Part shown: piece by piece, positions 1 to 7,842 of the stretch | Layout: every line of letters begins with the position of its first letter | Position numbering within the stretch: the stretch's first letter is position 1 | DNA from: Hymenobacter sp. YC55 | Lineage (GTDB): Bacteria > Bacteroidota > Bacteroidia > Cytophagales > Hymenobacteraceae | Direction of reading: 5' to 3' | Assembly (NCBI RefSeq): GCF_029433095.1 | Contig: NZ_JARNTX010000001.1 | Coordinates: 3,123,864-3,187,863 of the forward strand | DNA length: 64,000 bases | Notes under the pieces: generated by a model | What the model saw: only the letters and a program-made list of their open reading frames with translations | Databases searched by the model: none | What the model was told of the DNA's origin: nothing | Made by a program: the position numbers and the translations under genes

Positions 1-1
1 G

Positions 2-1273
2 GCCCGCTTGGTGCGCTACGAGTACGATGCCGCCACCCAAACGCTCCGGCGCCCCCTCGTGCTCTGCGACACCATTCCGGCCAGCAACGACCACAACTCC
101 GGCCGCCTGCTGATAGCTCCGGTAGCTGGCCGCAATTACTTGTTTTATTCGGTGGGCGACTTGGGCGCCGGTCAGTTCGAAAACGGCGGCCGAGCCAACC
201 ACGCCCAAAGCATCAATTCCTACGAAGGCAAAGTGCTGCGCTTCAACCTGGCGCCCGACGCCGATGCCAACCCGCAATTGCGTTGGATTCCGAACGACAA
301 CCCCTTCAACACCAAAAAGCAAAGCGCCGTCTGGAGCCTCGGCCACCGCAACGTGCAGGGGCTGGCGTACGCCGTGGTGGGTGGCACTGGCAGAATCTAC
401 GCATCGGAGCACGGCCCATTTTCCGATGATGAACTTAACCTCATCGAGAAAGGCAAAAACTATGGGCATCCGCTGGTGCTCGGTTTTGCCGATGGCAACT
501 ACGATGGCCTAGCCGCGGCGGCCTCCGAACACACTGATTTGCCGGGCCCCTGGCATACCACCTACCCCACTATCACCAGCGAGCAAGCCAACGCCAAAGC
601 CCTCGGCGCCACCTACCGCGACCCGCTAGCTACGCTCTACCCGCTCAGCCACGATTTTCTGACCACCGTACTCACCCGCACCCGCAACCACGACCCCGAC
701 GACCCCACTTGGAAATCGGAAGCGCCTAGCAGCTTGGCGGTATACACGGCTACGGCTATTCCGGGCTGGCAAAACTCCCTCCTGATTCCGACCCTGAAAC
801 GAGGCAAGCTGGTGCGCCTGAAACTAAACGACAACGGCACTGCCGTAGCCAGCGACACGATAATGTACTTCAAGGCTCCCGTGCGGTACCGTGACCTGGC
901 TGTTTCGCCCGACGGCACCAAGCTCTACCTCGCCACCGACAGCGCCACCGTCACGTCCGGCCCCTCGCAGGAGGCTCCCAAGGGCACTGTGTGCAAGGGC
1001 TGTATCCTGGAATACACGTATGTAAGCGGCGGCTCAGCCACCACCCCCTCGGTGGCAGATCGGAAGGCGCCAAGCCCGGAAATGGCCTTACGGGAAGCCA
1101 CGACGATGGTGCAGAAGCTCAAGCCCAAGGACCGCCGCGTGAAGCGTGCTGGCTTGCCGCCCGCCCAGCGCCCAGTATTCGATTTGTTGCTCAAACCCGT
1201 CCTGACCGCGCAGGAAAAAGCCGAGGCGCAACAGCAAGCACCCGCCTTACTGGCCGGGCTCCAGCAGCAGTGA
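2..1273 (+). CDS. PQQ-type glucose/sorbosone dehydrogenase family protein (5' end cut off)
   Basis: The frame is open from base 2 to the stop, so the window edge removes the true start; 423 residues remain. The part encoded around 395-475 reads YASEHGP, then DDELNLIEKGKNYGHP, the hallmark of the beta-propeller GSDH family, which oxidises sugars outside the cytoplasmic membrane using pyrroloquinoline quinone. SVGDLGAGQ and INSYEGKVLRFNL further upstream fit other blades. The last 80 residues or so, rich in Gln, Ala and Lys, lie outside the propeller and look low in complexity. The signal peptide expected for this family would be upstream of the window. Family membership is solid; the substrate cannot be told, and many members have no proven dehydrogenase activity. 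Confidence 0.8.
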   Translation, partial: ARLVRYEYDAATQTLRRPLVLCDTIPASNDHNSGRLLIAPVAGRNYLFYSVGDLGAGQFENGGRANHAQSINSYEGKVLRFNLAPDADANPQLRWIPNDNPFNTKKQSAVWSLGHRNVQGLAYAVVGGTGRIYASEHGPFSDDELNLIEKGKNYGHPLVLGFADGNYDGLAAAASEHTDLPGPWHTTYPTITSEQANAKALGATYRDPLATLYPLSHDFLTTVLTRTRNHDPDDPTWKSEAPSSLAVYTATAIPGWQNSLLIPTLKRGKLVRLKLNDNGTAVASDTIMYFKAPVRYRDLAVSPDGTKLYLATDSATVTSGPSQEAPKGTVCKGCILEYTYVSGGSATTPSVADRKAPSPEMALREATTMVQKLKPKDRRVKRAGLPPAQRPVFDLLLKPVLTAQEKAEAQQQAPALLAGLQQQ

Positions 1274-1308
1274 GCTTCGGCTATTTCGTAACAATGTAAA
1301 AAAAGCCT

Positions 1309-1456
1309 GTCATGCTGAGCGCAGTCGAAGCATCTCGCGTGCTGATGTTGTAATACTATTGTCATGCTGAGCGCAGTCGAAGCATCTCGCTCGACTCGTT
1401 GCATTGGCAAAGGGTTTACCACACTAGCGAGATGCTTCGACTGCGCTCAGCATGAC
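1309..1456. repeat. Dispersed modular palindromic repeat, cluster 1 (three units)
   Basis: Three 30-bp units share the core GTCATGCTGAGCGCAG-TCGAAGCATCTCGC: direct at 1309-1338 and 1361-1390, inverted at 1427-1456. The direct and inverted units can pair over their full length. Each core is followed by a different tail: GTGCTGATGTTG after unit 1, TCGACTCGTTGC after unit 2, and, read on the minus strand, TAGTGTGGTAAACC after unit 3. The cluster fills the gap between the sugar dehydrogenase and the aldo/keto reductase and could fold at the 3' end of the upstream transcript. The same units recur at 5363-5521, 27703-27906 and 40318-40419. Confidence 0.9.
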
Positions 1457-1530
1457 AGGCTATTTCTGGTGTATTTGGGTTTTCCGGCTAAGTACTAAGC
1501 CTCTCCCTACTTGCGTTCCAACCACTTCCC

Positions 1531-2352
1531 ATGCTTACTCGCCTGATACCTTGCAGCCAGGAGCCGCTTCCCGTTATCGGGTTGGGCACTTGGCAGACGT
1601 TTGATGTTCGCGGCACTTCCGCTTATCCGCAGTTGCAGCAAACTCTGGCTACGCTACGCGCGGCCGGCAGCACCGTAATCGACTCTTCGCCAATGTATGG
1701 CCGGGCCGAGGAAGTGGTTGGCGACTTAACCAGCCAGACAGAAGATCCAGCTTCCTTTTTCTATGCTACCAAAGTATGGACGCAGGGACGCGAAGCGGGT
1801 ATACGGCAGATGGAAGATTCGTTGCGCAAGTTGCGCCGTCCTGCTATTGATTTGATGCAGATTCATAATCTGGTGGACTGGAAAACGCACCTCCCCACCC
1901 TCCGCGACTGGCAGGCCGCGGGCAAGGTTCGGTACGTGGGCATCACGCACTACACCGACGCCATGCACGACGAACTGGCCCGTATCCTGACCACTGAAAC
2001 CATCGATTTTGTGCAGTTCAACTACTCCATTCTCGACCGCAACGCGGAAAAGCGGCTGCTCCCCGTGGCGGCAGAGCGCGGGGTAGCCACGCTCATCAAC
2101 CGGCCTTTCACCGAAGGCAACTTGCTGGCGCGGGTGCGCGGCAAAGCCCTGCCAGATTGGGCTACGGAGTTAGGTATTAGCAATTGGGCGGAGTTTCTAC
2201 TCAAGTTCATCGTTGCCCACCCCGCCGTTACGTGCGTAATACCCGGCACCCGCAACCCCAACCATCTGGCCGACAACCTCCTGGCCGGCGCAGGCGAAAT
2301 GCCGGATGAAGCCACGCGGGAGAAAATGGCAGCTTATGTGCGGGCGCTATAG
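1531..2352 (+). CDS. Aldo/keto reductase
   Basis: A 273-residue protein of the NAD(P)H-dependent aldo/keto reductase superfamily, a cytoplasmic TIM barrel. It begins with VIGLGTWQTFDV, a typical first strand. The catalytic tetrad can be placed: Asp and Tyr in IDSSPMYGRAEEVVG (residues ~50-65), Lys in FYATKVW (~79-85) and His in LMQIHNLVDW (~107-116). GVATLINRPFTEGNLL and the late CVIPGTRNPNHLADNL match the cofactor-binding end of the barrel. It stands alone between two intergenic stretches, so the substrate is unknown. The ATG at 1531 lies directly before the first conserved strand. Confidence 0.88.
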   Translation: MLTRLIPCSQEPLPVIGLGTWQTFDVRGTSAYPQLQQTLATLRAAGSTVIDSSPMYGRAEEVVGDLTSQTEDPASFFYATKVWTQGREAGIRQMEDSLRKLRRPAIDLMQIHNLVDWKTHLPTLRDWQAAGKVRYVGITHYTDAMHDELARILTTETIDFVQFNYSILDRNAEKRLLPVAAERGVATLINRPFTEGNLLARVRGKALPDWATELGISNWAEFLLKFIVAHPAVTCVIPGTRNPNHLADNLLAGAGEMPDEATREKMAAYVRAL

Positions 2353-2608
2353 GCTTGGCACCGATTTGCGTCCGCCAAATGGCCACGATTTTATTTGAGC
2401 TGCATCAAAGGTGCGCTACCGTATATAGCACAGCCTTCTTTGTTGGTCAATTCCCTAGTGTATAGATTCTTACAATTGCAAAAGGGTGTGGCCCTTACTG
2501 TTAAGATTAGGGCTATTTGGCGGCTTACTCGTCTATAACTAGTTGTTCTTGAGGTCGTAGGTCTGAGGAAGGCACTATATCCAACCAGACTTTTCACTTC
2601 CATCAAGC

Positions 2609-3751
2609 ATGAAGCTCAAACCCTTAAACCAACAGGTAATTGTCATTACGGGAGCCTCCAGCGGCATCGGGCTCGTAACGGCGCGCATGGCGGCCAAGAA
2701 AGGCGCGGCGGTAGTACTGGCCGCCCGCAACGCTGACGCTATCCGGCAACTTGCCGACGAAATAATCAGCCAGGGCGGGCGTGCCCTAGCTGTACCCACC
2801 GACGTAGGTAGCGAGGAAGATATGTTCCGGCTGGCGGCCGCGGCCGTAACCGAGTTCGGCACTTTCGATACCTGGGTGAACAATGCGGGCGTATCCATCT
2901 TCGGCCACTGCGACGAGGTGAGCATCCCCGACATGAAGCGCATGTTCGATACCAACTATTGGGGCACAGTATACGGCTCGCGCCTGGCCGTGGAGCATTA
3001 TAAGCAACGCGACGAGCCCGGTGCGCTCATCAACATCGGCAGCTTTTTCGGCGACCGGGCCACGCCAGTACAATCCACGTATTGCACCTCCAAGCACGCG
3101 CTGCACGGCTGGACCAATGCGCTGCGGATGGAGTTGGAAATAGAAAAAGCTCCGGTTTCGGTTACACTCATCCACCCCGGCCGCATCGATACGCCCTACA
3201 ACGAGCACGCCCAAAGCTACTACCAGCACCAAGTAGCCCACCGGGGCATGGTGTACCCACCCGAAACTGTAGCCGAAGCTATTCTGTTTGCGGCCGCGCA
3301 CCCCAAGCGCGACATGTACGTGGGCTTCCAAGCCAAAGCCCTGGCGGCCGTAGGCCACCTCGCGCCGCGGCTCATGGACAAGATTATGGAAGTCCTCATT
3401 TACCCGACGCAGATAGACCCCAAGCGCCCGTCGCGCAACCATGAAACCTCTGGCTTGTATCATGCCGGTTATGGCTTGCACGAACGAGGCTCCCACGAAG
3501 GGTGGTTTCGGTCGAGTAGCTGGTACGTGAAAGCGCAAAAACATCCACTGCTAGCTGCGGCGGCCGTTGCCGGCCTTGGTACCGCCGCCTGGATGCTCGG
3601 CAAATCTTCTCGCGACGGCCAGACCAGTAGGACCGAAACTACCACTACGACTGAGGCAAACGGCACGGCCGAAGCCAATCTGACGGATGCAACTTCAGCG
3701 CCCATTGAAGAAGTAGAAGTAACCATAGTGGAGGTGTATGGCGGAGTCTAA
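2609..3751 (+). CDS. Short-chain dehydrogenase/reductase with C-terminal membrane-segment extension
   Basis: A 380-residue SDR. The NAD(P)-binding glycine motif TGASSGIG is at residues ~15-22, NNAGVSIFG at ~91-99, and the catalytic Tyr and Lys are in YCTSKHALHG (~158-167), with the Ser in NIGSFFGD. The core of about 255 residues is complete. It is followed by an extra ~120 residues that include a hydrophobic stretch (LLAAAAVAGLGTAAWMLG, ~312-330), perhaps a membrane anchor, and then an acidic, Thr-rich tail. This longer architecture occurs in a subgroup of SDRs. Substrate unknown. The preceding ~250 bases contain no gene. Confidence 0.87.
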   Translation: MKLKPLNQQVIVITGASSGIGLVTARMAAKKGAAVVLAARNADAIRQLADEIISQGGRALAVPTDVGSEEDMFRLAAAAVTEFGTFDTWVNNAGVSIFGHCDEVSIPDMKRMFDTNYWGTVYGSRLAVEHYKQRDEPGALINIGSFFGDRATPVQSTYCTSKHALHGWTNALRMELEIEKAPVSVTLIHPGRIDTPYNEHAQSYYQHQVAHRGMVYPPETVAEAILFAAAHPKRDMYVGFQAKALAAVGHLAPRLMDKIMEVLIYPTQIDPKRPSRNHETSGLYHAGYGLHERGSHEGWFRSSSWYVKAQKHPLLAAAAVAGLGTAAWMLGKSSRDGQTSRTETTTTTEANGTAEANLTDATSAPIEEVEVTIVEVYGGV

Positions 3752-4069
3752 GTCGTGACTCATAAGGTCTGCGACCAATGTGCCAACTGCTCTTACCCTT
3801 CTCTTGAGTTTCTTACCTCTTCTGGTGAAAGGCCAGCGTGACACCAGCAAATAGCGCAAATGCTTTTATTGACCTTATAAAGCAACGCAAGCCCCGGCGG
3901 TTATATAAACTGCCGGGGCTTTGTGCGTAACCCTCGGCTGCTGATTGGGGTACCTTGTTGTGGTGCAACGAACTAGTAGCACCAAGCCGCCAGAGTTGAG
4001 TACAGACATTTGCTTATCAAACATTTGTAAGTAGCTCTGCTTACTATATGACACTTCCAAAACCCTGCT
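3752..4069. other. Intergenic region with one terminator-like hairpin
   Basis: No coding sequence is seen in these 318 bases. The only clear structure is the GC-rich hairpin at 3886-3927, described separately. The rest has no recognisable promoter, repeat or RNA gene. Confidence 0.5.
3886..3927 (+). terminator. Probable intrinsic terminator after the SDR gene
   Basis: AAGCCCCGGC at 3889-3898 pairs perfectly with GCCGGGGCTT at 3912-3921 around a short AT-rich loop; flanking ACGCA and TGCGT can extend the stem. The T run after the stem is short, so termination is likely but not certain. It lies 138 bases after the SDR stop. Confidence 0.55.
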
Positions 4070-5269
4070 ATGAAAACCTTTGATCCTCAATCTTCTGCCT
4101 CCCGCCGGGAGTTTATGCGCACATTGTCGTTGGGTGTTGGCGCCACGCTGGCAGGCACGTCGGCCTTGGGTGGGTCGCTGTCGTGGCTAGACGAAATTAG
4201 CTACGGGCCAGCCAGCTTAGAGGCGCTGCAGACTGGCAAGCAGTTGGGAGTGGCGCTGGTTGGTTTGGGGGGCTATAGCTCCGGGCAATTGGCCCCGGCC
4301 TTGCAGAAAACCAAGCTTTGCAAGCTGGCCGGCATCGTGACGGGCACGCCTTCCAAAGCCGCGCAATGGAAACAGCAGTACCAAATTCCTGATCAGAACA
4401 TCTACGACTACAAAACCTTCGACCGGATTGCCGACAACCCGGCCATCGACATTATATACATTGTGCTACCCGTGGGCTTGCACGCCGAATATGTAGAGCG
4501 GGCCGCTAAGGCTGGCAAGCACGTCATCTGCGAGAAGCCCATGGCCAATACCGCCGCCGACTGCCGCCGAATGATAACGGCTATGCAGAAATCGGGCAAA
4601 AAATTCAGCATCGGGTATCGCCTGCACTTCGAGCCGCACAATCAGGAAATGATGCGCCTAGGCCAGCAGAAGGTTTTCGGCCCCATCCAAAAACTGACGG
4701 CGGATAATGGCTTCCAGGCGGGCAGCAAAACCTGGCGGCAAGACAAAGAGCTGGCGGGCGGTGGGCCGCTCATGGACATGGGTATCTATTGCGTGCAAGG
4801 CGTCATCTACACCAAAGGCGAGCTACCAGTATCCGTCACGGCCAAGTTCGGACCTAAAACCGACCCAGTGCTATTCAATGAAGTGGAGGCCAGCATCAAC
4901 TGGCAGATGCAGTTCGCCGACGGAGCCGTAGCCAACTGCCGCACCAGCTACGCCGAAAACATGAACAGCCTGCTCCGCGCCGACGCTACCAAGGGCTGGA
5001 TGGAACTGCAACCCGCCTACGGCTACGGGGGCCTCGATGGCCGCACCAGCCAAGGCCCCATGAACGTCGAAAACGTGCCCCAACAAGCCCGCCAAATGGA
5101 CGACTTCGCCGACTGCATTCTCAACAACAAGCCCACCCGCGTACCCGGCGAAATGGGCCTTCGCGACATGCAGATCATCGAAGCCATTTACCGCGCCGCC
5201 GAAACCGGCCAGAAAGTTTCTACCAAAGACGTAGTGGCCGTTTTCGATAAAGTAAGCGTCAAGAAGTAA
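4070..5269 (+). CDS. Gfo/Idh/MocA family oxidoreductase with Tat-type signal
   Basis: A 399-residue NAD(P)-dependent sugar oxidoreductase-like protein. The N-terminus has a twin-arginine signal (RREFMRTLSLG at ~14-24, then a hydrophobic run), so it is probably exported folded with its cofactor, as for glucose-fructose oxidoreductase. The Rossmann motif follows as VALVGLGGYSSGQL (~62-75). The family motif EKPMANT is at ~157-163, and the C-terminal domain contains GGPLMDMGIYCVQG (~232-245). Substrate unknown. It is transcribed alone and is followed by a repeat cluster. A second, non-exported family member lies at 30925-31938. Confidence 0.9.
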   Translation: MKTFDPQSSASRREFMRTLSLGVGATLAGTSALGGSLSWLDEISYGPASLEALQTGKQLGVALVGLGGYSSGQLAPALQKTKLCKLAGIVTGTPSKAAQWKQQYQIPDQNIYDYKTFDRIADNPAIDIIYIVLPVGLHAEYVERAAKAGKHVICEKPMANTAADCRRMITAMQKSGKKFSIGYRLHFEPHNQEMMRLGQQKVFGPIQKLTADNGFQAGSKTWRQDKELAGGGPLMDMGIYCVQGVIYTKGELPVSVTAKFGPKTDPVLFNEVEASINWQMQFADGAVANCRTSYAENMNSLLRADATKGWMELQPAYGYGGLDGRTSQGPMNVENVPQQARQMDDFADCILNNKPTRVPGEMGLRDMQIIEAIYRAAETGQKVSTKDVVAVFDKVSVKK

Positions 5270-5362
5270 GCAGAAAAAGCTGCCAAGGCACATCTATCGT
5301 CAACCCCACTTTTTCCGGTAAGGCTAGGGTTGACTGATAGAGGTTAGAACGGCCTAAAAACG

Positions 5363-5521
5363 GTCATGCTGAGCGCAGCCGAAGCATCTCGCGTGCTGCC
5401 ATTGCTAAAGTAACCGTCATGCTGAGCGCAGTGCAACGAAGCCGAAGCATCTTGCTCGAATCGTTGCACTGTTAAGGGGGTTACCACACTAGCGAGATGC
5501 TTCGGCTGCGCTCAGCATGAC
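5363..5521. repeat. Dispersed modular palindromic repeat, cluster 2 (three units)
   Basis: This cluster has the same order as cluster 1: direct unit at 5363-5392 (tail GTGCTGCCATTG), direct unit at 5416-5455 (tail TCGAATCGTTGC), inverted unit at 5492-5521 (tail TAGTGTGGTAACC on the minus strand). The cores carry GCAGCCGAAG rather than GCAGTCGAAG. The middle unit contains ten extra bases, GTGCAACGAA, inside the core. The cluster occupies about half of the 319-base gap between the Gfo/Idh/MocA gene and the convergent DUF4136 gene; the remainder holds nothing recognisable. Confidence 0.9.
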
Positions 5522-5588
5522 CGTTAGTTTGGCAACGTCAGCTGGCGAGGCAAAGGGCTTCGCCTACCTACTAGAATAACCTTTTACG

Positions 5589-6128
5589 CTATTGCTTAGG
5601 CGTCACCGGATACTTCTCGAACATCTCCGTGATGCCCTCGTTGATTCGGGAGGCTAGTTTCTCGGGGTCTTTGGAAAGCGTACTAGCCGCCACCCCTTGC
5701 CAGATACGCTCGTTGCGAGTGGCGTCCACCACATCAACCGTGGCGGTGCCTTCTGCATAACGACCTACGGGCACTTCCTCGCTTTGCCACCGGTAGCGGC
5801 GCTGCCCGATGTAGCGCGGCGCCTCATAGATCGTCGTCTCGCGGGTCTGTACTTTCTCCTGAGTCACGACGCCAATGTTAACCAAGAGGTCCGGAGAATC
5901 GGCACGCTGGTAGCCGCGGCGCTCTAGCTCGCGGGCCACGGCGCTTTTCAGTTCTTCGATGCCCGTGCCAGGGCCCTGAAATGCGGCCTCGTTACGGGCC
6001 GTCACGTCCATGAAGTTGTAGGTTTTGTAGGCCGAAAAGTTGACGCCTGGCGTTTGGCTGGTCGACTCTACGCGCACCGGTGAGCAAGCCGTAAAGGCCA
6101 CTAGGAGCAGCAATAAGAAGGTTTTCAT
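5589..6128 (-). CDS. DUF4136 domain lipoprotein
   Basis: A 179-residue protein starting at the ATG at 6128, chosen over an upstream in-frame start because it opens a good lipoprotein signal: MKTFLLLLLVAFTACSP, with the probable lipidated Cys at residue 15. The mature part matches the DUF4136 pattern: FSAYKTYNFMDV near the N-terminus, LKSAVARELERRGYQ, then a beta-rich segment with a Tyr/Arg-rich stretch and GTATVDVVDATRNERIWQG. Members are outer-surface or periplasmic lipoproteins of unknown function. It converges on the repeat cluster and stands 118 bases from the aldo/keto reductase upstream of it on the same strand. Confidence 0.82.
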   Translation of the reverse strand: MKTFLLLLLVAFTACSPVRVESTSQTPGVNFSAYKTYNFMDVTARNEAAFQGPGTGIEELKSAVARELERRGYQRADSPDLLVNIGVVTQEKVQTRETTIYEAPRYIGQRRYRWQSEEVPVGRYAEGTATVDVVDATRNERIWQGVAASTLSKDPEKLASRINEGITEMFEKYPVTPKQ

Positions 6129-6246
6129 AGGTAGGAAAAGCTGAAGTGAACAGTTTGCTAGTGTAAGCGGCACTTAAGCAATAAGAACAGGTAGTGCAGT
6201 AATCCATTCTGCCACTTACTCCCATAACTTAAGTGCCACCTAATCC

Positions 6247-7227
6247 TTACGAGAAGCCCAGCACCGGATGCGGCTGATACGGCTCTTCCAGCCGCTTGAT
6301 TTCCTGGCCCGAAAGCTTCACCCCCACCGCTGCCACGGCATCTTCTAAGTGGCCAGGTTTGCTGGCGCCTACAATAGGAGCCGTAATGACGGGTTTCGAC
6401 AGCATCCAAGCCAAGGCTACTTGGGCATTGGGCAAGCCGCGCTCCTTGGCAACTTCAGTTACCCGGTCGGCCACGGTAAAATCGTCGTCGCGGCCGTAGA
6501 GGCTCTTGCCAAAGGCATCGGTTTTGGCGCGCTCGGTTTCGTTGCGCTCCTTGCTTCGCCCACCCGTAAGCAGCCCACGCGCCAGCGGCGACCAGGGAAT
6601 CACGCCGATGTTTTGGTCTTGGCACAGCGGCAGCATCTCGCGTTCTTCTTCGCGGTACACTAGGTTATAATGCGGCTGCATGCTCACAAAACGCGTCCAG
6701 TTGTGCTTGTCGGCCAGGTACAGTGCTTGAGCAAACTGCCAGGCAAACATCGAGGAAGCACCAATATAGCGGGCCTTGCCAGCCTTCACGACGTCGTGCA
6801 GTGCTTCTAAGGTCTCTTCGATAGGCGTATCATAATCCCAGCGATGAATCTGGTAGAGGTCAACGTAGTCGGTGCCGAGGCGCTGGAGGCTGGCGTCGAT
6901 AGCACTCATGATGTGCTTGCGCGAGAGTCCGCGCTGGTTGGGTCCCGGCCCCATGGGGTTGTATACTTTGGTGGCCAGCACAATTTCGTCGCGTTTGGCA
7001 AAGTCGCGCAGGGCTCGTCCTACCACTTCTTCGCTGGCACCGTTGGAGTACACATCGGCAGTGTCGAAGAAATTGATACCAAGCTCCAAGGCTTGCTGAA
7101 TGAACGGGCGGCTTTGCTCTTCGTTCAGGGCCCAGGGCCAACGGTCGGTGGGGGTGCCGTAGGTCATGCAGCCTAGGCATATTTTAGATACTTTGAGGCC
7201 AGTGCCTCCCAAGCGGATATAATCCAT
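6247..7227 (-). CDS. Aldo/keto reductase (YajO/Tas-like)
   Basis: A 326-residue aldo/keto reductase. It begins MDYIRLGGTGLKVSKICLG, the usual start of the longer bacterial group. Catalytic residues sit in FFDTADVYSNGASEEVVG (Asp and Tyr, ~53-70), IVLATKVYNP (Lys, ~80-89) and LYQIHRWDYDTP (His, ~122-133). GVIPWSPLARGLLTG (~210-224) and APIVGASKPGHLEDAV (~281-296) are further family motifs. It is longer than and clearly different from the aldo/keto reductase at 1531-2352. Likely a cytoplasmic NADPH-dependent carbonyl reductase; the physiological substrate is unknown. Confidence 0.9.
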   Translation of the reverse strand: MDYIRLGGTGLKVSKICLGCMTYGTPTDRWPWALNEEQSRPFIQQALELGINFFDTADVYSNGASEEVVGRALRDFAKRDEIVLATKVYNPMGPGPNQRGLSRKHIMSAIDASLQRLGTDYVDLYQIHRWDYDTPIEETLEALHDVVKAGKARYIGASSMFAWQFAQALYLADKHNWTRFVSMQPHYNLVYREEEREMLPLCQDQNIGVIPWSPLARGLLTGGRSKERNETERAKTDAFGKSLYGRDDDFTVADRVTEVAKERGLPNAQVALAWMLSKPVITAPIVGASKPGHLEDAVAAVGVKLSGQEIKRLEEPYQPHPVLGFS

Positions 7228-7379
7228 GCGAAGTGTGGTTGAGGGGCCGTCAAGCGGCCAGAGTTGAGCGTGTTATACGCAGAAAGTACCGTTAGCGCTA
7301 TGGTAGAGCTTGCTCTAGGCCATGCCGGCGTTCCGCTATTCCCCGCATCTTTGTGCATCCCTACTTTCCTTTTTCGCTT

Positions 7380-7829
7380 ATGACGCTCACCTGGACTACC
7401 AAGCCCTTTGCCTCCCTCACCCTATCCGAACTTTACGCTCTACTTCAGCTGCGCTCCGAAGTGTTTGTGGTAGAGCAAACCTGCGCCTTCCAGGACATAG
7501 ACGGCCAAGACCAAGCAGCCCATCACTTGCTAGGTCATACCGAAACCGGCGAGCTAGCCGCTTACTCCCGCCTTTTCGATGCTGGCCTCAGCTACCCCGA
7601 AGCCAGCATCGGCCGGGTGGTAGTCGGCCCGAAGTTTCGGCGCTATGGCTTGGGCCGGGAGTTGCTGCAACAATCTATTGCGGCGGTAACGGAGCTATTC
7701 GGGGAGCAACCCATCCAGATTGGAGCCCAACTGTATCTGAAGGAATTCTATGAAAGCTTCCGCTTTCAGCAGCACGGTGAAGGCTACCTCGAAGACGGTA
7801 TTCCGCACATTCATATGGTCCGGTTATAA
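7380..7829 (+). CDS. ElaA-type GNAT N-acetyltransferase
   Basis: A 149-residue acetyl-CoA-dependent N-acetyltransferase. The ATG at 7380 is preferred to one 27 bases upstream because MTLTWTTKPFASLTLSELY is where ElaA proteins begin. LRSEVFVVEQTCAFQDIDGQD (split across ~24-44) is the ElaA signature, and IGRVVVGPKFRRYGLGREL (~79-97) is GNAT motif A with the acetyl-CoA pyrophosphate loop. The substrate of ElaA proteins is not established. The gene converges on the histidine kinase gene with only 13 bases between the two stops. Confidence 0.88.
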   Translation: MTLTWTTKPFASLTLSELYALLQLRSEVFVVEQTCAFQDIDGQDQAAHHLLGHTETGELAAYSRLFDAGLSYPEASIGRVVVGPKFRRYGLGRELLQQSIAAVTELFGEQPIQIGAQLYLKEFYESFRFQQHGEGYLEDGIPHIHMVRL

Positions 7830-7842
7830 GATACAATAAACT

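Noticed and set aside
925..1422. A minus-strand open frame through repeat cluster 1, with repeated ARCFDCAQHDR-type peptide
   Set aside because: The peptide repeats are simply the dispersed DNA repeat read in one frame; the frame also runs antisense through the sugar dehydrogenase gene. The same spurious peptide appears at cluster 3 (27667-27903).
1309..1456. Direct repeats of about 30 bp with spacers, considered as a small CRISPR array
   Set aside because: Copies occur in both orientations, spacing is irregular, the repeat recurs at four intergenic sites, and there are no cas genes.
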